From Leguminivora glycinivorella (Eukaryota; Arthropoda; Insecta; Lepidoptera; Tortricidae): a stretch of DNA of 64,000 nucleotides. A model generated the notes under the pieces. That model was not told the DNA's origin. It ran no database searches and worked only from the letters and a program-made list of their open reading frames with translations. Positions within the stretch are counted from its first letter, which is position 1. The number at the start of each line of letters is the position of its first letter. A program made the translations under genes and the position numbers. Of the stretch, positions 46,601 to 55,600 are shown in pieces. The stretch lies in NCBI RefSeq assembly GCF_023078275.1, contig NC_062971.1:7068001-7132000 (forward strand), written 5' to 3'.

Positions 46601-49600
46601 CATTGGCTGACAAGGAGGACGCTTGGCTGGCGGAAGGTTGAGCGTGGGCGCAGAACAGGAATGGCGAACAGACAGTTTTGTTTTTTTAACCATATGACAC
46701 TGACCATAATAATATTGAATACTGATAATCTGAAAAACTAGTACTTAACGGTGAGTTGTGTTGTTGACGCAAGGATAATAAAAGTAAGTACTTAAATTCT
46801 GTCTCTTTTATTTATCGCTGGCTAGAATTACCTTTGGCCGACATGAGTGTTAGAAACCTTGGAACCAGGCCTCTGCACCAACATATATGACACAATTACC
46901 GAAGGCTTGGACACTTGGAGGCCTTGGTATTTTTTTCTTTGTATATGACATTTATTTCAGTTTATAAAAACAGTTTATTTCAGTTTATTTCGTGGATACC
47001 TTGGCGCCGTCCCATTTGGCCTCTACTTCTTTAAGGCCGGGCGGGGCAGCGGCAACGGCTGAAGCACTGAAGCGCCGCAAATATGCTGGTCTTTTGAGTA
47101 GCCACGTATTTGCGGCGTTTGCAGTGGAGACCTTAGGGCCTTGGTGTCAGGATGCGCGAACTTTGTTCAAGGATTTGAAGAAAAGGCTCCTTGACACCAC
47201 CAGGGATCCTAGGGCTGGTTCATTCCTGGGCCAGAGGATTGGCATTGCCATCCAGCGGGGAAATGTGGCAAGCATTATGGGTACTCTTCCGCAGGGATCA
47301 GATTTGGGAGATTTTATTTGATAGTTTAGTTTGTAAGGGAAATTTTAGAATATTAAGGCTGATATGTGTATACTGTGTGTTTTTGTTTAATTTAATGTGT
47401 AATAAATTTTTACGTTCAATTAGTTTATAAATAAAATCACTTACCAAAAAATGGCATGGCGTTCAACATGCCCTTTTCCATTATACTCATATTGAGATCA
47501 CATTCTGCACTGGAAAGGATGTAAGATGATGTCGTAGTCACACTCGTGTAAGAGAATACAGCCATGAAAGTTGCCAACATGAGTTTGTAGTTGAAGTAGC
47601 CAAATTTGCCATGTTCCAAGGCCTCTTCCAATACTTGCATGGGCGTTTTTGTGGCTTCATTTTCTGGAACGGAATGGCAAAAATATTAATGACTACGGAA
47701 ACGCATAAAATTAGGGTAAACAGGAAGTGATATATTTAAGTATTATTTGATCATTATTGATTTAAATAATAATTTATCGTGTTTTTATTCATATGTATCC
47801 GTTGCATAATCAAATATCAATGGATTTTGTCATAAAATAATAATTTGGTAGTGGTTTTCAAGTCGGCATGCTGTAGTTTTTGGCAAAAAAGTTTCTCATG
47901 GGTGACACAATTTATACAAAATGATTGAAAAGATAAGAAATTATTGAAAGACGTTCGTGGTTTATGTGCTCAATATTTCATCAAATAATAATGCATAAAT
48001 AAGTATAAACAAAATGTATGTGGGCAATAATTTTGATAACTTCATGCGCTTTCTTATCATTATCACAATGTAAACAATATCTCAAGACAATGCATGCAAA
48101 CGCTCGCTATACTCTGTACCACTTAGGGCCACTTGCACTAAAGAAAATGGAGGGTTAACCCACCATTGTATATGGAATTTGACAGTTGACAGCCCACTAA
48201 CCCTGAGTTAAGTAGTTGGTGCAAGTGGGCCTTAGTGGACGATCGGAGCGGAGCGTTCGGCGCCATCTAGTTTTAAGCCGTAAAGGCCCATACATTTCAA
48301 GGGTACGCTTTTTTGTATTGGCTTTGTCAGTTCAAGCCCCGTAGCCGAATGGCATTTCTCCGACGACAAACGAAAACGAAACGCCGCGAAAGTTAGTCTG
48401 GCTCTGTCGCGCCAATACGCAAGAGCGACAGAGATAGATATCTACTAGCGTTTCGTTTCGTGAGCGTTTGTGCCATTCGGCTACGCACCCAGTATTAAAT
48501 CGTATGTATATACTTACAGCGACCTAAAATGGAACGCTAAGTATTCAGAACGCTAAGTTAAGTATTGACGTCCAAGGTAGAATATTTTTTCTATCTGTGA
48601 TAGCATACACTGCATTTCAAATCATTGCAGTTACATCATAACAACTGTAAAACTAAAGCAGAAAACAAAAGTGCCTCTTTGGTCCTTCATGTAAGGGAAG
48701 GAAACGTGACGGTAAAACTCAAGTATTAACGAAACTGCCCATGTCATAGACAATAATTATTTTTCATCACATTTAAAAACAAAAAAGCATAATCCATGCT
48801 AATATTATAAATGGGAAAGTGTGTGTGTCTGTTTGTTTGTCCGTCTTTCACGCCAAAGCGGAGCGACGAATTGACGTGATTTTTCAAGTGGAGATAGTTA
48901 AAAGGATGGAGAGTGACATAGGCTACTTTTTGTCTCTTTCTAACGCGAGCGAAGCCGCGGGCAAAAGCTAGTTAAAATATGATTGGTTAATTTCGCACCT
49001 ATTAAATTTTTGAATACATACTTGTGTAAATAAATGTTTTTATCACCAATAGCAGAGAGATCCACGACCGAATTTGTGAATATTTGCCTAGTTTAGGTGT
49101 AGAGAAAATAATATTATGTACAAAATTACACAAATCTGACTGTGACCACCTGTGACAACACCGGCAAAAAAAGTAAATTCATTCGCTAGTCATTCATAGG
49201 CATCTTCTGGGCGAGCTCACTCCATCGTAGGCCACGTCTATGCCTTCGGCTAGTCTGTGGCCAAGAGTAAGCCCAATTATAATAATAAACAATATATATT
49301 TATACCTAAGTATATATCTTTGGAATCAACTTTTTTTTTAATGCTAAGAATAACGCCACTCACCTTTACAATTTATCTCGGTATGTTTTTCCATATCTTA
49401 AAAAATATAACTACACTTCCAAGCGTATGCACAATTTAAGAATATTTTTAGATTTATGTACCTAGTTTAATTTTATTTTAAATTTTGTTTTTATTAATGT
49501 CACTGTATTTAAATTTCATTAAATTCTTTTAAAAATAAACTTAATACTTTGCATTAATATATATATTATAGATACAAGTATTTCCTTTATTTATTTTGCT

Positions 49601-52600
49601 TCTTAGGTTAAGCTTTTTATAATATGAATATAAAAGTAAAATACAAAAACACATACAAAAAAATATAAAAATATATAAACACATTATAAAAAACCTAACC
49701 TAGGGTGCCGCCAGCAGCGGGGCAGGGCCCAAGCTGCCGGTGGTTAGGGCCGCAGAGAGAGGAACCGTCGGACTATCCGCGCTGTGTCCAAGATCACCGC
49801 CTTCTGCATCTGGCCCTTGATCCAGCCACCTAGCGAGAGTCTCTTAAGATGTTGGTCGAGACTCTTCGCTATGAGACCGTTCGCTGAAACGACTATCGGA
49901 ACAATGATCGTTGAATCAACATCCCACATGGCGGCTATCTCGTGAGCCAAGTCTAGGTACTTACTGGACTTGTCCTTCTCGGCTTTCACGAGATTCTCAT
50001 CATGGGGGATGGTGATGTCAACGAGCACTGCCCGGCGTTGCAGTCGATCTATTATCACAATGTCAGGCTTATTGGCTACAATAGTCCTGTCAGTGATAAT
50101 AGATCGATCCCAATAGAGCGTGGCACGACCATTTTCAAGAACTGGCGCAGGTAAGTACTATACAAGTATTATTATTATATTTCAGTCCTCAATGTTCTCG
50201 TAATCACCTTTTTATTAGACTTATGTTATTTCACACATTATTTACTTAGGTACTTCGTTTTTCAACGGACTAATTGTCTTCCGTATACTCATCTTGTAGT
50301 TTTGTATCGTTATTATAAATCATACGTATAACATCATAATTACAATTAATTCTTATGTAAACACATTCGTATATTTAATCAAATATTGTTTCTCTGAAAA
50401 ATACATACTGATTGTCTGTCATGCTTATTATTTAGATATCCCCGGCATTGTTAGAGATGTAACATTTTATTATCTTGTACATACATTTCGTTTCGTTATA
50501 TAAATTAAATTTCGGTATTGTATATAGTTTTTTGTGATAATTTTTTTTATCGTGTTGTAAGTATATTTTTGTAGTATACACATACATATGATTACGTAAA
50601 AAAAACTAATAAAGTAGTAAAAAGAAAAAGTAGGTACATGAACGCTATGAACTGAGCCAAATGTTTCATTGAACTCCTAAACCTCAACTTCAATAGTTAT
50701 AAAAAAAAACATAAAAACTATAAACTGAAAAACGATATATTAACGACTAAAAAATTCTTAAAATTAAATATGGCAGTTTTAATATTTTTCATATAGAACA
50801 CGAATAATAAACCTCAAATAACGTTAATTTATAAAACGAATAAACACATAAAAGTTGAATAACATTATTCAATCTTGAAGTAATAACGGATAACGTTTAA
50901 TATAATAATAACACAGTTGTTATCAAAAACTGTGCGTAGCACTAGTGACACGTCGACAATGTTGACGAATCACGAAACGCGTGGACGGATATGTAAACAA
51001 ATTACCTACAACTAAAGTTCCGTCTACGTGGCAACTTTACGTTCCTTCTGAGTTAACAGTAACATAACCTCATATTGAGTAATAATTAACTATTAAGGCG
51101 CAAAGTATACTTTATGTATGGTTCGGAAACATGGACCATTCGAGCAAATTTGAACAAACGTATCGGCGTTGTAGCGCCGGCTTTTATGGATTCTATGGAC
51201 GGAAATGCGTTCTAACCAATCCATTCTTGAGCGCTGGCTGTCAACAATATGCTAGAACCTACTCTTAGTTATATCGGTCACATTTCACGTCGCCCACCAG
51301 ATAGCCTGCACGGGAAGCATGGTCGCGCGATAGACGATAAAATATCAGGCCGTCCCTATCACACTTACAAATAGTGCGATAGGGACGGCCTGCTATTTTA
51401 TCGTCTATCGCGCGACCATGGTTCCCGTGCTGGAGAGAATAATTATAACGGGCAAAGTTGAAGGCACGAGACCTCAGACAGCTATTAGATGGTGTGTTCA
51501 AATTACTGTACCCATGCGATTATAACTGCACGAGGCCATGCGCTAGGCGAGGAATAGACGCCTATGGAGGGACCAAGTCTTCAACAGAATGACATGATGT
51601 CACGATTGCATTGAAGGAACGACCGAAGAAGGAGGAAGGTACCTATTTAAATGTATAAATTTACTGTTAATGGACCCAATACATTCTACAACTGTTGTCT
51701 TTCCGTACAGACTTTTTCCACTTAAAACAAATGATTCCGCAGGGTGCATTAAGTAAGACATGCAGGGTGCGTAGCCGAATGGCACAAACGCTCACGAAAC
51801 GAAACGCTAGTAGATATCTATCCCTATCGCTCTTGCGTATTAGCGCGACAGAGCCGGATTACGTTTCGTTTTCGTTTGGCGTCGGAGAGATGCCATTCGG
51901 CTACGGGGCCTGGTCTTGAGATTATGAATTTCGTCTTTAAGGTGTCACTGTAAAATGTTATAACCTGCTCTTTCAGATACATAGAGGGGAAAGAGAAAGA
52001 ATTATAGGTATTTATAAAGTAAGGCGTAGAATTATGTTATAGTTATTAACCTTAATTCTGAGTAGGAAAAACATTAAATTTACCTGTTTTAGAAAAAAAA
52101 TGAATAATTTTTCGCGAAAATGCCCAAGCAGTTCTAACTTGCTGCTGTCAATAAATTTTGTTTATCAATAAAGTACTGTTATTGTATTGTTTTTACTACT
52201 AGAATGCAAGTAATTAGGTATACATGTAACTATATACGTACATAATTATTTTTTCTGTTATAATCTCTACAACCATTTCTCAATGCTAATAACGCTAAAC
52301 GAGTGTATTTATTATACAATATCATATCGGTTATTCACATTTTTACTGTACAAAATAATAATATTTTTTTATTACAACGCTGAGAAGCTTGTGGCGAGCT
52401 GTTTGGGAAAAGCAATCCCACGATATGATTACTCTATCGAAACATAAAAATCATATTAAAAGCATTAATTTTTGAGTTTGAATTATTTTTATAAAATGGA
52501 GTGAATTGACGTTTTCCACTATATTGGCGAATGCTGGGATGCGTGACAGTCCAGCGTCGTGCACATAATATACAGTAAACAGTCAAAATATGTGAGTGTG

Positions 52601-55600
52601 TTTAGTAATGCGAGTGTGCACGGGAAAATGACCCACTTTGTCGATTGCTATAAAGCCGCTTTGTCAGTTTATTCATTTAAAGGTACAAGTAAATCTCGCC
52701 TTAATGGTAACCGACAAAGCGGGACGTTTTACTAAACACACTCACATATATTATGAGATTGACAGTTAACTCCATATTAAACTAAGGGCCCATTTACACA
52801 GTGCGAGAACTCACATGCGAGTTTCATTACGTGCGGTATTTGATTAGTATACCTAGATATTTTTCTGGCACGAACGAAGTAACACTAGTGACTTCCTTCC
52901 GATATTTAGTTTATCGATAAATTACATTATAATATGTCATTAATTATTATAATTATGTCATTAATTATTACCGTGGCACTGAATCTTGTGTTTCATGTGT
53001 TCTGCCTACCCCGTTTAGACCCCCGGCTTGAATTTATGTGTAAGTATGTAACATTTGTGTTTTATAAAAATGTCACATATTATGTTAAAATAAATGGAGA
53101 ATTATAATAAAACGAACCATATTTTAGTAGTCTACATAATTTCTTCCATGATTATTCATGAGTTTAGACATCATTATTAGGCGTAATTAATAACCTTATG
53201 TAAGGCTACTTATCGAGAAAAGGATTATCGATGTTTTTATTTTGTCAAGGACTAACAACTTGACGTGCATGCCAGAAAAATATCTAGGTATACTGGTATA
53301 TTGATTAGTGTATGAATTGTACGTAACCTCAATAGTCCGCAATGTAACTAAACTCGCATGTGAGTTCGTGCGCCGTTTAAATGAGTTACATACTTTGATT
53401 TGTAATTTTGTAAGTATAATAAATACGGTACCTACAGTGCTGGACAAAATTCTTCATACACCGACATATAAAATTAACTTTCCATCATAATTTCTTTACC
53501 CTTAAACTTAACATCACAGTTGTGTTGGAAAACTTTTAGCTAATTTCATGGCGTACAACATACAGACAATAACATATCAATGATTGTACAATTATTTTTT
53601 TACATGCGTATAAATATAAATATTAGTACTTTTGGCTCTGGACAAATTTGATCATACAGTAATTAAAATACGAATGAAATGCAATGTATAAGTGTGTATG
53701 GCTTTCATCTGCTTTAGATATTGCTGCTTGTCTCGGAGGAACATTTTCAGTTACAAACTGAAGGTATTTATCTAACCCAAGCTATTTCCTGTGTGCCTAC
53801 TAAAGTAATTAAGTCAGTGGGTTAATTCAGAATAACATTTGATATTTTCTTTGTTTTTCCAAAAACTTCCTTAAACATATTTAAAGTCACACACAGGTCG
53901 AACGCGATTAATTAACATTATTTTTACCTTTTTTCCCAACCTGTGTTTATTCGACCTGTGTGTGACTTTAAATATGTGTACAAAGCGCGAGAACTTAAAG
54001 TGTTAACTTCCTTAAATTTTGGCTAGGCTAGGATTGATAACATGAGACTATGTTGGCCATTGAAGCTACTTAATCCTATGAATCACAACGAACGCATGAA
54101 ATCGACATACTAGTATTTTCTTTCAGTCATCTTTATTAAACACATCATATATATTCAGTCGGGCGATGGCTGAGACAATACCAGTATGTATATCTCATGC
54201 GTATGTTATGATTAATAGGAATAAATAGCTTGAATGGCTAACATTGTCTCATGTAATCAATCCAAGCCAAAATTTAAGGAAGTTTTTGGAAAAATAAAGA
54301 AAATATCATATGTCATTCTGAATTATATACCCACTTTGCCTACTTTAGTAGACACACAGGAAAAAGCTTGGGTTAGATAAATACCTTCAGTTTCTAACAG
54401 AAAATGTTCCTCCGAGACAATCAGCGATATCTAAAGCAGATGAAAGCTATACACACTACTACATTGCATTTCATTCGTATTTTAATTACTGCATGATCAA
54501 ATTTGTCAAGAGCCTAAAGTACTGATATTTATATTTATACTAATGTAAAAAAATAATTGTACGATCATTGATATGTTATTATCTGTATATTATACGCCAT
54601 GAAATTAGCTAAAAGTTTTCCAATACAACTGTGATATTAAGTTTAAGGGTAAGGAAATTATAATAGAAAGTTTATTATTATATATCGGTGTATGATGCAT
54701 TTTGTCCGGCACTGTAAGTATTAAATTAATAAACAAAATGCATTAGCTTTCTACATGCGTGTATGTTTTATTTGTTGTGAAAATTGCCAACATTCAATAT
54801 ACTAACGTTAAATTCTTTCTCATGGCCATTAGAAATGGCATTTCTTTAAAATTTCTTCTTTAAAATGTAAATTTTAAGATCTCCTTTTTTCACGTGTTCC
54901 TGAAAGTGAAGAAGAACATGTAGATCTATATCGCAAAGACCCCTCCCCCCCCCATCTAGCGTCACGCGAGCGTAGCGTCGTGCCAACTGTATGGAAACAG
55001 ACGCCGCGTCGATGTCGGAGGCTTTGCCATGCAGTTGGCTCGACGCTACGCTCGCGAGACGCTAGATGTGGGGAGTCACAAAATGTTCATAATTTAATTA
55101 TTGTATTTCCATTCTGCTTACCTTATTTAGAGATTCAAACAATGTTTTCTGGATATTGGTTATTCAAGTGCCATTTTTTGACCAAACCGAACATACGTTG
55201 GGTCATATTTATTGACATATTCCAAATGCAAAATAAACAAATACTACACAGTTAGTATCAAATTACTGTCCTATTATTAATTAACTAGGTTTACTAATGG
55301 TCAGTTAACCGCAGAACGATTAAGTTGCATGTCATTAATTGCTTATGATACAGAAGAACTTCACATATTTTGGTGATTTATTATATTTGTGATTTATACT
55401 ATTGGAAGTTAACCTATTTTATTTAAATATTTACCTTTTATTCACTACCTATGATAAAATGTCGTCGACGGTTGCATCAAACCGTCTGTCACCGTTAAAG
55501 CGTTCGTTAAATTTTATTGTATGGGAAGTTCCATAGACATCAGCTGCGTGACGATGGCTTGTACTCGTTTATTTATCGAAATAGAAGTGGCCTGGACTAG

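Noticed and set aside
46500..46870. Possible solo LTR upstream of the LINE fragment
   Set aside because: No clear TG...CA ends, target duplication or primer-binding site could be seen.
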